A program made the translations under genes and the position numbers. This document shows, piece by piece, positions 18,228 through 27,099 of a stretch of DNA of 64,000 nucleotides. A model generated the notes under the pieces. The model worked only from the letters and a program-made list of their open reading frames with translations, did no database searches and was not told where the DNA came from. Every line of letters starts with the position of its first letter. Within the stretch, counting starts at the first letter, position 1. The stretch is from Flavobacteriia bacterium (GTDB lineage: Bacteria; Bacteroidota; Bacteroidia; Flavobacteriales_D; Crocinitomicaceae), in contig CANFUT010000013.1 of the NCBI GenBank assembly GCA_947450325.1, forward strand, positions 51,797-115,796, given 5' to 3'.

Positions 18228-19298
18228 ATGAGCAAAAAGATTTATTTCATCGTTCCATATCCACATCAAGAAGCACCATCTCAGCGTTTTCGCTTTGAGC
18301 AATATTTTGATTTTTTGGAGGCGAACGATTTTGAAGTTGAAATTTATCCTTTTATCAATCAAGCGACTTGGAAAACCCTTTATGGTGAAGGAAAAGTTTT
18401 CAAAAAAGCATGGGGGATTTTGATGAGTTTTGTGCGCCGTTTTGCCCTTTTGTTCAAGCTTCACAAGGCTGATTATATTTTTATTCATCGAGAGGCGGCA
18501 CATATTGGACCACCTATTTTTGAATGGATTATTGCCAAAGTATTACGGAGAAAATATATCTATGATTTTGACGACGCAATCTGGTTACCTAATTACAGTG
18601 AATCAAATGCTAAATTTCATCGTTTGAAAGCCTATTGGAAAGTTCGATATTGTATGAAGTGGGCAAGTCAAATTACGGCAGGAAACGCCTATTTGGATGA
18701 TTATGCGAGACAATTTAATACTAATGTACAAATTGTACCAACAACAATCGATACTGTGAATCACCACAATATTATGACAGATCACCAATCACAGGAATTG
18801 ACAATTGGTTGGACAGGTACACATACAACAATGCATTATTTGGATGAATTAGTACCCGTTTTGAAGAGGTTAGAACAAAAATACACCTTTACTTTTTTGG
18901 TGATTTCAAATCAATCCAACGACTATGACTTGAAATCTTTGAAGTTTGTTAAATGGAATAAAGCGACTGAGATTGAAGATTTAGCGAAAATAAATATTGG
19001 CGTTATGCCTTTGAAAAAAGATATTTGGTCAGAGGGAAAATGTGGGTTTAAAGGCTTACAATATATGGCTTTGGAAATACCAACTATCATGTCGCCTGTT
19101 GGCGTTAATTCAACCATTGTTCAAAACGGAATCAACGGCTTTTTGGTTGAATCACAAGAAGAATGGTATGAAGTACTGGAAAAATTAATACAAGACAAAA
19201 CCTTGCGTATTCAAATTGGAAAAGCAGGGAAATTCAGGATAGATGAAGCTTATTCGGTTTTAGCAAATCAAGAGAAATATTTGAATTTATTTGTTTGA
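18228..19298 (+). CDS. Glycosyltransferase (GT4-like), last gene of the polysaccharide locus
   Basis: A 356-residue GT-B protein. YFIVPYPHQEAPSQRFRFEQY is the N-terminus of a subgroup in which P-x-x-x-x-x-S-Q-R-(F/Y)-R is conserved. IYDFDDAIWLPNYSE and LTIGWTGTHTTMHYL (start of the donor domain) are further hallmarks. GVMPLKKDIWSEGKCGFKGLQYMALEIP is the donor region. The mapping to one sugar step is unknown. It is the last glycan gene before pirin; only a short gap separates them, so pirin may be read through from this operon. Confidence 0.85.
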   Translation: MSKKIYFIVPYPHQEAPSQRFRFEQYFDFLEANDFEVEIYPFINQATWKTLYGEGKVFKKAWGILMSFVRRFALLFKLHKADYIFIHREAAHIGPPIFEWIIAKVLRRKYIYDFDDAIWLPNYSESNAKFHRLKAYWKVRYCMKWASQITAGNAYLDDYARQFNTNVQIVPTTIDTVNHHNIMTDHQSQELTIGWTGTHTTMHYLDELVPVLKRLEQKYTFTFLVISNQSNDYDLKSLKFVKWNKATEIEDLAKINIGVMPLKKDIWSEGKCGFKGLQYMALEIPTIMSPVGVNSTIVQNGINGFLVESQEEWYEVLEKLIQDKTLRIQIGKAGKFRIDEAYSVLANQEKYLNLFV

Positions 19299-19349
19299 AG
19301 CATGAAATGGTTGTTTAATTTTATTGAAAATCACATCAAGTTCATTCTT

Positions 19350-20231
19350 ATGTCTAACATTCAATTAATTATCGAAGAAAGACCTGCCAATATTGGCAAT
19401 TTTCTAGTAGGTCGTTTACTCCCTTTTCGTGAAAAAAGAGCGGTAGGTCCATTTGTCTTTATCGATCACATGGGGCCAGGTACGTTAAATGAAAATGAAA
19501 ATTTAGATGTACCACCGCATCCTCATATTGGACTTTCAACTTTGACATATCTTTTCGAGGGAAGTATGATGCATCGGGATAGTTTAGGAACCGAAATTGA
19601 AATTCAACCTGGTTCTGTTAATTGGATGACAGCGGGAAAAGGTATAGTTCATTCAGAAAGAACACCTGATTATTTGAGAAATGAAGTCAAGTATATACAT
19701 GGTTTGCAAGTTTGGGTTGCTTTACCAAAAGAATTTGAAGAAATTGAACCGAACTTTTGTCATTTAGAATCTGAAAGTTTACCATTTTGGAATGAAGATT
19801 CACTCGATTTTAAATTGATTGCTGGAGAACTTTTTGGTAAGAAGTCTCCTGTTCCAGTTTATAGTCCTTTGTATTTTCTGGAAATTAAAAGTAGACAGAA
19901 ACAAACTGTAAATATTGGTGATCAACTTTTTGGTGAATGTGGAATGTATATTTTAGAAGGAAAAATCTTCTCTGAAGGTCATACATTTGAGTCAAAACAC
20001 ATACTTATTGCCAAAGATAGTAAATTGTGCTCATTTGAAATGGATGAAAATGCCACTGTTTATATTTTTGGTGGATTTCCTTTTCCAGAGGAGCGATTTA
20101 TTTTTTGGAACTTTGTTTCATCGAGTAAAATTAGAATTGAGGAGGCAAAAAAGAAGTGGGAAAATCAAGGATTTACTTCTGTTCCTGGTGAAGTTGATTT
20201 TGTGCCGTTACCCAAACCTTTCCAGAAATAG
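19350..20231 (+). CDS. Pirin family protein
   Basis: A 293-residue cupin-superfamily protein. The sequence has the pirin signature: VGRLLPFREKRAVGPFVFIDHMGPG, then PPHPHIGLSTLTYLFEG with the metal-binding His-x-His, MHRDSLGTEIEIQPGSVNWMTAGKGIVHSER with the third His, and GLQVWVALP. The C-terminal half is the pirin_C cupin. Bacterial pirins are iron-dependent; quercetin dioxygenase and redox roles have been shown for some, but the role here is unknown. I choose ATG 19350, where homology begins; an upstream in-frame ATG at 19302 adds 16 hydrophobic residues unlike the family. Confidence 0.9.
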   Translation: MSNIQLIIEERPANIGNFLVGRLLPFREKRAVGPFVFIDHMGPGTLNENENLDVPPHPHIGLSTLTYLFEGSMMHRDSLGTEIEIQPGSVNWMTAGKGIVHSERTPDYLRNEVKYIHGLQVWVALPKEFEEIEPNFCHLESESLPFWNEDSLDFKLIAGELFGKKSPVPVYSPLYFLEIKSRQKQTVNIGDQLFGECGMYILEGKIFSEGHTFESKHILIAKDSKLCSFEMDENATVYIFGGFPFPEERFIFWNFVSSSKIRIEEAKKKWENQGFTSVPGEVDFVPLPKPFQK

Positions 20232-20275
20232 ACCAAAAATGAAATAAGTTGAATAGAAACTTCGATTTACTGCTC

Positions 20276-20337
20276 ATCGCAATATAGCGATATTCCATTT
20301 TTATAATGATTTGTTTATCGCCATATTGCGAAATTGC
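20276..20337. repeat. Two partial, oppositely oriented units of the AATATCG palindromic repeat
   Basis: Bases 20276-20296 (ATCGCAATATAGCGATATTCC) match the centre and right arm of the element seen complete at 29972 and 56403. Bases 20317-20337, read on the other strand, match its left arm and centre. Together they form an imperfect inverted pair between pirin and the ArsR gene. The rest of the 20232-20422 gap is AT-rich, with nothing else recognised except the operator-like palindrome at 20386. Confidence 0.6.
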
Positions 20338-20385
20338 AAAAAGACGAAAAAAAATACTTTAATTTTTTGCAAGAAATAATATTTT

Positions 20386-20402
20386 GTACTATCTTAGAGT
20401 AC
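20386..20402. promoter_or_regulatory. Operator-like inverted repeat GTACT-N7-AGTAC
   Basis: The arms GTACT (20386-20390) and AGTAC (20398-20402) are perfectly inverted around seven bases, 20 bases before the ATG of the ArsR-family gene. ArsR regulators usually bind such dyads in their own promoters, so this may be an autoregulatory operator (inference). Confidence 0.35.
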
Positions 20403-20422
20403 TATTTTTAACAATTAATCCT

Positions 20423-20815
20423 ATGGGCAGTACAAAAAACCACATTCACACTCGTGAACACATTGAACTTGCAAAACTTTTCAAAGCATTTGCACATCCG
20501 GCAAGAATTGCAATTGTTGAAAATATTTTGAAGCATAAAAGATTAAATGCTACAGATATTAAGTTTTATGTTCAACTCTCGCAATCAACCATTTCTGAAC
20601 ATCTTAGAATTCTCGAAGACGCAGGTATTTTACACGTAAATGTTGAAGGAAATAAAACTTACTATCATGTCAAGAAAATTGCTTTAGACCAAATTCCTTA
20701 TTACATTCAATATCTAGTAAATCAAGTTGATGAAAAGTTTCAACATCAATTTAACCTTTTCCAGAGACGAGATCCATACATGCCAAAGTTATACGGCATG
20801 AGTTATCTAACTTAG
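20423..20815 (+). CDS. ArsR-family winged-helix transcriptional regulator
   Basis: A 130-residue DNA-binding protein. FKAFAHPARIAIVENIL is the typical ArsR first helix pair, LSQSTISEHLRILEDAGILHV is the recognition helix, and NKTYYHVK is the beta-wing. No Cys pair typical of metal-sensing ArsR proteins is present, so it may respond to another signal or act as a simple repressor. I use ATG 20423; an upstream TTG in frame adds 13 residues. An inverted repeat upstream may be its operator. It is convergent with purL, leaving a 34-base gap. Confidence 0.85.
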   Translation: MGSTKNHIHTREHIELAKLFKAFAHPARIAIVENILKHKRLNATDIKFYVQLSQSTISEHLRILEDAGILHVNVEGNKTYYHVKKIALDQIPYYIQYLVNQVDEKFQHQFNLFQRRDPYMPKLYGMSYLT

Positions 20816-20849
20816 ACGATTTGAATGTATTAAAATAATTGAATTTGAC

Positions 20850-23087
20850 TTATTTTTCCAAATAAGTTTCTAGAGCATTGTCGTATATATCTTTTGCTTC
20901 AGCACAGAAACCGTAGTGTTCTTCATCGATCATGAACTTACCTTTTGTCACGTGTCCAAGTAATGTGTATGTAACATTTGTTGACATCATAAACTCTATG
21001 AAGGCTTCTTCTTGTTCTTCACTTACGGTCACAACGACACGACTTTGTGCTTCGCCAAACAAGAAAGCATCTTCGCGTACTTCAGAATCAGTAACAATAT
21101 CGAAACCTAATCCACGAGGAAAAGACATTTCTGCCAATGTGATGTATAATCCACCGTCTGCGCAATCGTGAGCGGCATTAATCATTTGATTTTGAATTAA
21201 TCCTTTCAACGTATCTTGCAATTCAAACTCTTTTTCTAAGTCAAAATGAGGCGCTGGAGAAGCTTGAATGTTGTGATATGAAGCCAAATATTCAGATGAA
21301 CTGATACAATCAACATTGTCTCCTAGAATGAAAATCAAATCACCTTTTTGTTTGAAATCTAAGGTCATGATTTTTTCTTTGTCATCTACCAACCCGATCA
21401 TTCCGATTGTTGGAGTAGGAAAAACAGGAGTTTCAACACCATTCACAACAGATTGATTATAGAACGAAACATTTCCCCCTGTAACTGGAGTTTCAAACTT
21501 CAAGCAAGCTTTTGACATTCCTTTAATTGCACCAACAAATTGCCAGTAAGATTCTGGGTTGTATGGATTTCCAAAATTCAAACAATTGGTTATAGCACTT
21601 GGATTTCCTCCAGCACAAACGATATTTCTTGCTGCTTCTGAAACGGCAATCATCGTTCCAATTTCAGGATCTGCGTTTACGTATCTTGAGTTACAATCAA
21701 CAGTCATTGCCAATGCGCGGTTTGAACCTTTGATGTTTACTACAGCTGCATCAGAAGGGCGATTGGTTGTCATTGTTTTAGTTCCAACCATAGAGTCGTA
21801 TTGCTCGTAAACCCATTTTTTAGAAGCGATATTCGGATTTTGCAATAAGAATAAAGCCACCTCTTTCAAATCTTCCGGTTGTTGAACTTGGTCGATGGTA
21901 AACTTTTTATATTCTTGGTAGTATGCAGGTTCTTTGTATTCTCTTTGATTTTGAGGTGCTCCACCACCAAGTACTAATGATTCAGCAGGCACATCACCAA
22001 CAATTTCGCCATTCATGAAATAACGTACTCGTCCAGTTTCTGTAACAACACCAATTTCCTCAGCGTGAAGATCCCATTTGTCAAAAATTGCTTTTACGAC
22101 ACTTTCTTCTCCCTTTCTGACTACGACCAACATGCGTTCTTGAGATTCAGATAGTAAAATCTCGTATGGCAACATATTTTCTTGTCGTGTAGGAACTTTG
22201 TCTAAGTGAATATCCATTCCGACACCTCCGCCAGCACTCATCTCATTTGTAGAACAAGTGATTCCAGCTGCGCCCATGTCTTGCATCCCAACAATTGCAT
22301 TTGTCTCGGATAATTCCATTGTTGCTTCCAACAAAAGTTTTTCCAAAAATGGATCTCCAACTTGAACTGATGGCAAATCAGATGCAGATTCTTCTGTAAT
22401 ATCTTTAGATGCAAATGCAGCACCCGCAATACCGTCTTTTCCTGTAGCAGCACCAACGATGTAAACTGGATTTCCTGGACCTTTTGCTTTTGCCGAAATA
22501 ACTTTTTTGGTATCTATGATTCCTGCAGAGAATGCATTTACCAAGGGATTTTGATTATATGATTTGTCAAAAAACACCTCACCTCCAACTGTTGGGATTC
22601 CAAAAGCATTTCCATAGTGAGAAATTCCTTTAATAACACCTTTTACAAGCCATTTTGTTCTGTCTTGTGAAATATCACCAAAACGCAATGAATTCAATTG
22701 TGCGATTGGACGAGCACCCATTGTGAAAATATCACGGTTGATTCCTCCTACACCAGTTGCAGCGCCTTGATATGGCTCTAGCGCACTTGGGTGGTTGTGT
22801 GATTCAATTTTGAAAACACATCCAATTCCATCGCCCAAATCTACCAATCCAGCATTTTCCTCACCAGCTTTAACCAGCATGTGTGGACCGTCTTTTGGTA
22901 ACTGTTTTAACCAAAAAATTGAATTTTTATAGGAGCAATGTTCAGACCACATCACAGAATAGACACTCGTTTCAGTGAAATTTGGTGTACGACCAAGGAT
23001 TTCCTTAATCATTTCAAATTCTTCAGGACGTAATCCCAATTCAACAGCTTGTTCTAATGTGGCTTCTTGATGCAATGCGCTTTCCAT
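20850..23087 (-). CDS. purL: Phosphoribosylformylglycinamidine synthase subunit PurL
   Basis: A 745-residue stand-alone PurL of the small type, without a fused glutaminase. It converts FGAR, ATP and glutamine-derived ammonia to FGAM in purine synthesis, with PurQ and PurS partners that are not in this window. [35 protein letters not shown] (the ATP and FGAR site), [12 protein letters not shown] and the second-half repeat [12 protein letters not shown] are diagnostic. I start at ATG 23087 (MESALHQ), not at the GTG at 23108. It is monocistronic and preceded by a TACTTTTG box. Confidence 0.97.
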   Translation of the reverse strand: MESALHQEATLEQAVELGLRPEEFEMIKEILGRTPNFTETSVYSVMWSEHCSYKNSIFWLKQLPKDGPHMLVKAGEENAGLVDLGDGIGCVFKIESHNHPSALEPYQGAATGVGGINRDIFTMGARPIAQLNSLRFGDISQDRTKWLVKGVIKGISHYGNAFGIPTVGGEVFFDKSYNQNPLVNAFSAGIIDTKKVISAKAKGPGNPVYIVGAATGKDGIAGAAFASKDITEESASDLPSVQVGDPFLEKLLLEATMELSETNAIVGMQDMGAAGITCSTNEMSAGGGVGMDIHLDKVPTRQENMLPYEILLSESQERMLVVVRKGEESVVKAIFDKWDLHAEEIGVVTETGRVRYFMNGEIVGDVPAESLVLGGGAPQNQREYKEPAYYQEYKKFTIDQVQQPEDLKEVALFLLQNPNIASKKWVYEQYDSMVGTKTMTTNRPSDAAVVNIKGSNRALAMTVDCNSRYVNADPEIGTMIAVSEAARNIVCAGGNPSAITNCLNFGNPYNPESYWQFVGAIKGMSKACLKFETPVTGGNVSFYNQSVVNGVETPVFPTPTIGMIGLVDDKEKIMTLDFKQKGDLIFILGDNVDCISSSEYLASYHNIQASPAPHFDLEKEFELQDTLKGLIQNQMINAAHDCADGGLYITLAEMSFPRGLGFDIVTDSEVREDAFLFGEAQSRVVVTVSEEQEEAFIEFMMSTNVTYTLLGHVTKGKFMIDEEHYGFCAEAKDIYDNALETYLEK

Positions 23088-23107
23088 AAAATTCAAAAAT
23101 AGTTTCA

Positions 23108-23115
23108 CAAAAGTA
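23108..23115 (-). promoter_or_regulatory. Candidate -7 box TACTTTTG for purL
   Basis: On the minus strand these bases read TACTTTTG, an exact TAnnTTTG match, 20 bases before ATG 23087. This supports the ATG over the GTG that overlaps the box. Confidence 0.45.
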
Positions 23116-23221
23116 GCAATAAGGAATGAAAAGGAATTGTAAAATTTCAGATTTACGTGGGTAAAATTTTCAACAAGTTGTCAAACATTCCTAATTCTCT
23201 AGTTCGTAATTCAATAATTTG

Positions 23222-23229
23222 TAATTTTG
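23222..23229 (+). promoter_or_regulatory. Candidate -7 box TAATTTTG for def
   Basis: TAATTTTG matches TAnnTTTG and ends 18 bases before ATG 23248 of peptide deformylase. An in-frame GTG at 23227 overlaps the box and is therefore an unlikely start. Confidence 0.4.
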
Positions 23230-23247
23230 TGGTTCAATATTTTGAAA

Positions 23248-23841
23248 ATGATTTTACCGATTGTAGCATACGGAGATCCAGTTCTTAAAAAAGAAGCTGA
23301 GGAGATAGACAAAGATTATCCAGGATTAGATAAATTGATTGACGACATGTTTGAGACGATGTACAACGCATCAGGTGTTGGGTTAGCGGCTCCTCAGATT
23401 GGGCGTTCAATTCGTTTGTTTGTCGTTGATGGAAGTCCTTTTGCTGACGATGATGACGAAGATCCAGATCCGATGGCTGTTGGTATGGATGGTTTTAAAA
23501 AAGTTTTTATTAATCCAATTATTTCCGAAGAAAAAGGAGATGAATGGGGGTTCAACGAAGGTTGCCTCAGCATACCGAAGATTAGAGAAGAGGTTTATCG
23601 CCATGAGACGATATTCATTTCATACTACGATGAAAATTGGGACTTTCATGAAGAGATTTTTGATGGCTATAAAGCGAGAATCATCCAACACGAATATGAC
23701 CATATTGAAGGAATTTTATTCACTGATCATCTGTCTGTGCTGAAAAGAAAATTGTTAACAAAAAAACTCTCGAACATTTCAAAAGGTGAGATTTTGGTCG
23801 ATTACAAAATGAAATTTCCCGCAATCAAAAAAGGAAGATAA
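23248..23841 (+). CDS. def: Peptide deformylase
   Basis: A 197-residue metalloenzyme that removes the formyl group from nascent proteins. All three motifs are intact: GVGLAAPQIG (motif 1), EGCLSIP (motif 2, Cys metal ligand) and QHEYDHIEG (motif 3, two His ligands and catalytic Glu). An acidic insert DDDDEDPDPMAVGMDGFK lies between motifs 1 and 2, a stretch that is commonly extended in Bacteroidota deformylases. I start at ATG 23248 rather than the upstream GTG. The lipoprotein gene follows after 17 bases and is probably co-transcribed. Confidence 0.96.
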   Translation: MILPIVAYGDPVLKKEAEEIDKDYPGLDKLIDDMFETMYNASGVGLAAPQIGRSIRLFVVDGSPFADDDDEDPDPMAVGMDGFKKVFINPIISEEKGDEWGFNEGCLSIPKIREEVYRHETIFISYYDENWDFHEEIFDGYKARIIQHEYDHIEGILFTDHLSVLKRKLLTKKLSNISKGEILVDYKMKFPAIKKGR

Positions 23842-23858
23842 CCAACTCAAAATTCAAC

Positions 23859-24428
23859 ATGTTTAAATTGATTGTTTTTATAGCTGCAGTTGCACTTATG
23901 GTTAGTTGCGCTGGCACAAAAACTGAAAATTCTGACGGTAAACCAACCGTTGAAAAATTGAAATCAGATATTCAAATGAGTGATGATAGCCTTAAAATCT
24001 ATTATCAGCAGGTAATGAATAATCAAATTGAAAGTGTGCCTAATGATGCCATTCAAAAAACAATCGATGCGCATCTATCATTCTATCATTTTTATCCAAA
24101 AGATGAATTTGCAGCTGAATGCTTGGACAAAGTTCATCAATTGTATATTCAGCAAAAACTTTATGTTAAATCAGTGGAGATTGCAGATACTTTGTTGGCA
24201 GAATTCCCTAAGTACAAAGGAAAAAAAGACGTTTTATATAGTGTTGCTACAACTTACGATTTTATGTTGAATGACGCGGTAAATGCCAAAAAATACTATG
24301 AGAAGATTTTAGCGATGCCTAAATTAGACAAGGAAACGAAAGAGAATATTTCGACTAGAATCAAATTAATGGGAATGTCGCTTGATGAAATGATTGAATT
24401 TCAGAATAAGAAGAACTCCAAAAAGTAA
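23859..24428 (+). CDS. Lipoprotein with TPR-like helical repeats
   Basis: A 189-residue protein with a lipoprotein signal peptide: a hydrophobic stretch ending LMVSC, so Cys17 would be lipidated. The remainder is helical. FYPKDEFAAECLDKVHQLYIQQKLYVKSVEIADTLLAEFPKYKGK and the following segment look like two or three tetratricopeptide-type repeats, similar in style to YfiO/BamD-like proteins but shorter. It may be an envelope scaffold. It follows def closely; no functional link is known. Identity as a lipoprotein is well supported, function unknown. Confidence 0.7.
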   Translation: MFKLIVFIAAVALMVSCAGTKTENSDGKPTVEKLKSDIQMSDDSLKIYYQQVMNNQIESVPNDAIQKTIDAHLSFYHFYPKDEFAAECLDKVHQLYIQQKLYVKSVEIADTLLAEFPKYKGKKDVLYSVATTYDFMLNDAVNAKKYYEKILAMPKLDKETKENISTRIKLMGMSLDEMIEFQNKKNSKK

Positions 24429-24516
24429 CTGAGTTAACATTTTGTTAAATACAATTCATTTTATGCAAAGTTTTTCCATCTTTGAATAAAATTAGAAACA
24501 AAATAAATTAAATACT

Positions 24517-24939
24517 ATGAAAAGTGTAATGTTATCAATCATGTTCGTTGCGGTTGCAATGATTTCAAATGAAGTAAAAGCGCAAGCTAAAATGGATTTC
24601 AAAAAAGAATTGCATGATTATGGAAATATTAAAAATGGAGCTAATGGTACTTGTACATTCGAATTTACAAATACAGGAAATGCACCGTTGATTATTTCAA
24701 ATGCTGCAGGTTCTTGTGGTTGTACTGTGCCAACTTGGCCAAAAGAGCCTATTGCTCCAGGTGCTAAAGGTGAAATCACAGTAAAATATGATACTAAAAG
24801 AACTGGCGAATTTACAAAAACGGTTACTTTGACTTCAAATGCTACAGAAACATCAAAAGTTTTGACAATTAAAGGAAATGTAGCAGCTCCAGTTGAAGGT
24901 GCTTCACCAGTAAATACTTCTGGTGCTCCAAGCCATTAA
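24517..24939 (+). CDS. DUF1573 exported protein (copy 1 of 3)
   Basis: A 140-residue protein with an N-terminal signal peptide (cleavage probably after VKA-QA) and one DUF1573 domain of immunoglobulin-like beta-sandwich type. The hallmarks are FKKELHDYGNIKNGANGTCTFEFTNTGNAPLII and AAGSCGCTVPTWPKEPIAPG, where the CGCT pair of Cys is conserved. The C-terminus is Pro/Ser/Ala-rich. It is roughly 80% identical by eye to the next gene, so the two come from a recent duplication. The function of DUF1573 is not established; the proteins are abundant in Bacteroidota envelopes. Confidence 0.85.
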   Translation: MKSVMLSIMFVAVAMISNEVKAQAKMDFKKELHDYGNIKNGANGTCTFEFTNTGNAPLIISNAAGSCGCTVPTWPKEPIAPGAKGEITVKYDTKRTGEFTKTVTLTSNATETSKVLTIKGNVAAPVEGASPVNTSGAPSH

Positions 24940-24960
24940 GATAAGGCATTAAGAATTTTA

Positions 24961-24995
24961 AAATCCGTTTCAATCGTTTGAATCGGATTTTTTTT
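24961..24995 (+). terminator. Rho-independent terminator after DUF1573 copy 1
   Basis: AATCCGTTTCAA pairs with TTTGAATCGGATT (one bulged base) around a TCG loop, followed by eight T. It lies 21 bases after the stop of the first DUF1573 gene and isolates it from the second copy. Confidence 0.7.
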
Positions 24996-25055
24996 GTTCC
25001 ATATTTTATATCGTTAATGATGTGTTAAATACATTTTACTTTCGGAAAAGAGTTA

Positions 25056-25063
25056 TATCTTTG
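25056..25063 (+). promoter_or_regulatory. Candidate -7 box TATCTTTG for DUF1573 copy 2
   Basis: TATCTTTG matches TAnnTTTG, 38 bases before ATG 25102. The region from GTTAAATACA at 25023 to this box resembles that upstream of copy 1 (GTTAAATACA at 24444 to CATCTTTG at 24477-24484), so the promoter was duplicated with the gene. Confidence 0.5.
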
Positions 25064-25101
25064 ATTCAAAGAAATTATAAATAGACTTAAAAATAAAAAA
25101 G

Positions 25102-25542
25102 ATGAAGAGTTTAGTTTTATCAATTATGTTTGTTGCAACTGCAATGATTTCAAACAAAGTAGCTGCACAAATTGAAAACGGAGCAAAAATTGAATTTAGC
25201 AAAGAAGTTCATGACTACGGAAATATCAAAAATGGTGCGAATGGTACTTGTACTTTCGAATTCACTAACACAGGGAATGCTCCATTGATCATCTCTAAAG
25301 CTCAAGGTTCTTGTGGTTGTACTGTTCCTTCTTGGCCAAAAGAGCCTATCGCTCCAGGTGCAAAAGGTGTAATTTCTGTGAAATATGACACAAAGAGAGC
25401 AGGTGCAATCAATAAAAATGTTACAATTACTTCAAACGCTGTAAATGAGCCAAATAAAGTAATCAGAATCAAAGGTAACGTTGCTCCAGCTCCAGAAGGT
25501 GCTTCACCAGTAAATAACGCTGGTGCTCCAAATAACAACTAA
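25102..25542 (+). CDS. DUF1573 exported protein (copy 2 of 3)
   Basis: A 146-residue close paralogue of the gene at 24517, with the same signal peptide style (MKSLVLSIMFVATAMIS), DUF1573 core, CGCT motif and Pro/Ala tail ending GAPNNN. The differences are concentrated at the mature N-terminus and between the core and the tail. It has its own promoter box. The third member begins three bases after its stop and is likely expressed with it. Confidence 0.85.
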   Translation: MKSLVLSIMFVATAMISNKVAAQIENGAKIEFSKEVHDYGNIKNGANGTCTFEFTNTGNAPLIISKAQGSCGCTVPSWPKEPIAPGAKGVISVKYDTKRAGAINKNVTITSNAVNEPNKVIRIKGNVAPAPEGASPVNNAGAPNNN

Positions 25543-25544
25543 GA

Positions 25545-25919
25545 ATGAAGTCTTTACTGACAATCATAATAATTTTAAGTTCCGCCCTTGGCTTTAGTCA
25601 AGTGGCGGAATTTTCGTTTAAACAAAAGACTTACAAATTTCCAAAAGTCAAAGAAGGAGAGCCTTTAAGCCATTATTTTGTCTTTACAAATACCGGCAAC
25701 GCACCGCTAATTATCGATTCTTATGTAGTAGAATGTCACTGCACAGAATTGATTTTTCCATTTTATGAAATTAAGCCCGGTCAAACTGATTCAGTATTAG
25801 TTAAGTTTGATACTGAAGGAAAATATTTCGCTCAAGACAGAAGGGTCATTATCACTTCTAACGCAAAGAGAAAAGAAACAATTATACGATTCAAAGTATT
25901 CGTGGAACCAAAAGAATAG
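25545..25919 (+). CDS. DUF1573 exported protein (copy 3, divergent)
   Basis: A 124-residue protein with a signal peptide ending near GFSQ and a divergent DUF1573 domain: YFVFTNTGNAPLIIDSY is conserved, but the CGCT site is changed to ECHCTEL. It lacks the Pro/Ala tail. It starts three bases after copy 2 and shares its transcript. The diverged sequence suggests an older duplication than the one that produced copies 1 and 2, and a distinct partner (inference). Confidence 0.8.
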   Translation: MKSLLTIIIILSSALGFSQVAEFSFKQKTYKFPKVKEGEPLSHYFVFTNTGNAPLIIDSYVVECHCTELIFPFYEIKPGQTDSVLVKFDTEGKYFAQDRRVIITSNAKRKETIIRFKVFVEPKE

Positions 25920-26030
25920 CGTTCACGATAAGCTACAAGTCAAAATCAAAAAAAATGTTTTTTAGTCAAATATTGAATTTTGTATGTAATTTCATTTAAC
26001 GGTATTAGTTTTTTAGATTTCTACTTTCGA

Positions 26031-26079
26031 ATGTCTGGAATCTATGGTCTAAAGTCTAATATCTATAGTCTTCGGTCTT
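26031..26079. repeat. Degenerate heptanucleotide tandem array (about seven 7-bp units)
   Basis: The stretch divides into 7-base units: atgtctg, gaatcta, tggtcta, aagtcta, atatcta, tagtctt, cggtctt. The shared core is nnRTCTn. It fills the end of the 200-base gap between DUF1573 copy 3 and the rhodanese gene, just upstream of the TATCTTTG promoter box at 26094. No other feature was seen in 25920-26030. Confidence 0.6.
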
Positions 26080-26093
26080 AATATCAAAATAAC

Positions 26094-26101
26094 TATCTTT
26101 G
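26094..26101 (+). promoter_or_regulatory. Candidate -7 box TATCTTTG for rhodanese-DedA-aroE
   Basis: TATCTTTG matches TAnnTTTG and lies 18 bases before ATG 26120. It is the only good box before the three-gene run and follows the heptanucleotide array directly. Confidence 0.45.
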
Positions 26102-26119
26102 CCCAAAAAACAAATTGAT

Positions 26120-26425
26120 ATGCATTTTATTTCAGTGACTGATTTGAAGGAAAAATTGGATAACAAAGTCAATCTTTTTTTACTCGATATTAGAGAAAAT
26201 TATGAGCGAGAAGCCGCTTCTATTCCATCTAAACACATTCCAATGGATGAGGTTTGTGCACACTTAACTGATTTTCCTGCAAATGAAGAAATTATTTTAA
26301 TGTGTAATAGCGGTAAACGAGCTGAAGCATTGGCTAATTTATTGGAAACTGAATTTAATCAAACAAATTTAATTGTACTTGAAGGTGGAATAGCTGCTTG
26401 GATAGAGCAATTTGGACAGAACTAA
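26120..26425 (+). CDS. Rhodanese-like domain protein
   Basis: A 101-residue single rhodanese domain. FLLDIRENYEREAASI is the conserved LLD-x-R-x-x-x-E-(Y/F) start. LMCNSGKRAEALANLL holds the active-site loop with the persulfide Cys (CNSGKRA), and LEGGIAAW is the C-terminal signature GG-x-x-x-W. It probably carries sulfur or detects oxidants in the cytoplasm. The TTG at 26099 in frame is unlikely to be used because it overlaps the promoter region; ATG 26120 matches family length. The DedA gene follows within 17 bases. Confidence 0.9.
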   Translation: MHFISVTDLKEKLDNKVNLFLLDIRENYEREAASIPSKHIPMDEVCAHLTDFPANEEIILMCNSGKRAEALANLLETEFNQTNLIVLEGGIAAWIEQFGQN

Positions 26426-26442
26426 ATACTAAATCAACTTTT

Positions 26443-27099
26443 ATGGTAGAATTATTTCAACACCTCTTTCATTTAGATTTTAATTGGATAGTCGAAAATT
26501 ATTCGAATTCAATTTATGTAGTACTTTTTCTTGTGATTTTTATCGAAACAGGATTAGTTGTAATGCCCTTTTTACCAGGTGATTCTTTACTTTTTACAGC
26601 AGGTCTTTTTGCCGCACCTAGTGTGACCGGACAACCAGGACAATTGAGTGTTTTTTTACTACTTGGATTGTTAGTTGTTGCTGCAATTTTGGGCGACAAT
26701 GTAAATTATTGGATTGGAAGAAAACTTGGATTGGGTGTTTTTAGTTGGAAAATCAAAGGTCGTCAGTTGGTAAAAAAAGAATACTTAGAGAAGACAGAAG
26801 CTTTTTTTGATAAAAATGGCACCAAAGCGATCATTATGGCGCGTTTCGTTCCTTTGGTTAGAACTTTTACACCTTTTGCAGCTGGAGTCGGTAAAATGAA
26901 TTACAAACGATTTTTGGCTTTTGATGTAGTTGGAGGAGTTTTGTGGATTTTCAGTTTGACCTTGGCAGGATATTTTCTTGGAAACGTAACTTGGATTAAA
27001 GACAACATCGAGAAAGTTTGCTTAGGAATCATTTTTATTTCGGTATTACCGATGCTGATTAGCGTCATCAAGTCTAAAATGAAATCCAAAAATGCATAA
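26443..27099 (+). CDS. DedA family membrane protein (SNARE-associated/VTT domain)
   Basis: A 218-residue inner-membrane protein. FLPGDSLLFTAGLFA and ARFVPLVRTFTPFAAGVGKM are the two DedA motifs; the latter (F-x-P-x-x-R-x-x-x-P-x-x-A-G) is thought to be needed for lipid or proton-coupled transport. Four to five membrane segments are visible. DedA proteins recycle undecaprenyl phosphate or phosphatidylethanolamine in some bacteria (established for a few members). I start at ATG 26443. Its stop overlaps the start of aroE by eight bases, so they are translationally coupled. Confidence 0.92.
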   Translation: MVELFQHLFHLDFNWIVENYSNSIYVVLFLVIFIETGLVVMPFLPGDSLLFTAGLFAAPSVTGQPGQLSVFLLLGLLVVAAILGDNVNYWIGRKLGLGVFSWKIKGRQLVKKEYLEKTEAFFDKNGTKAIIMARFVPLVRTFTPFAAGVGKMNYKRFLAFDVVGGVLWIFSLTLAGYFLGNVTWIKDNIEKVCLGIIFISVLPMLISVIKSKMKSKNA

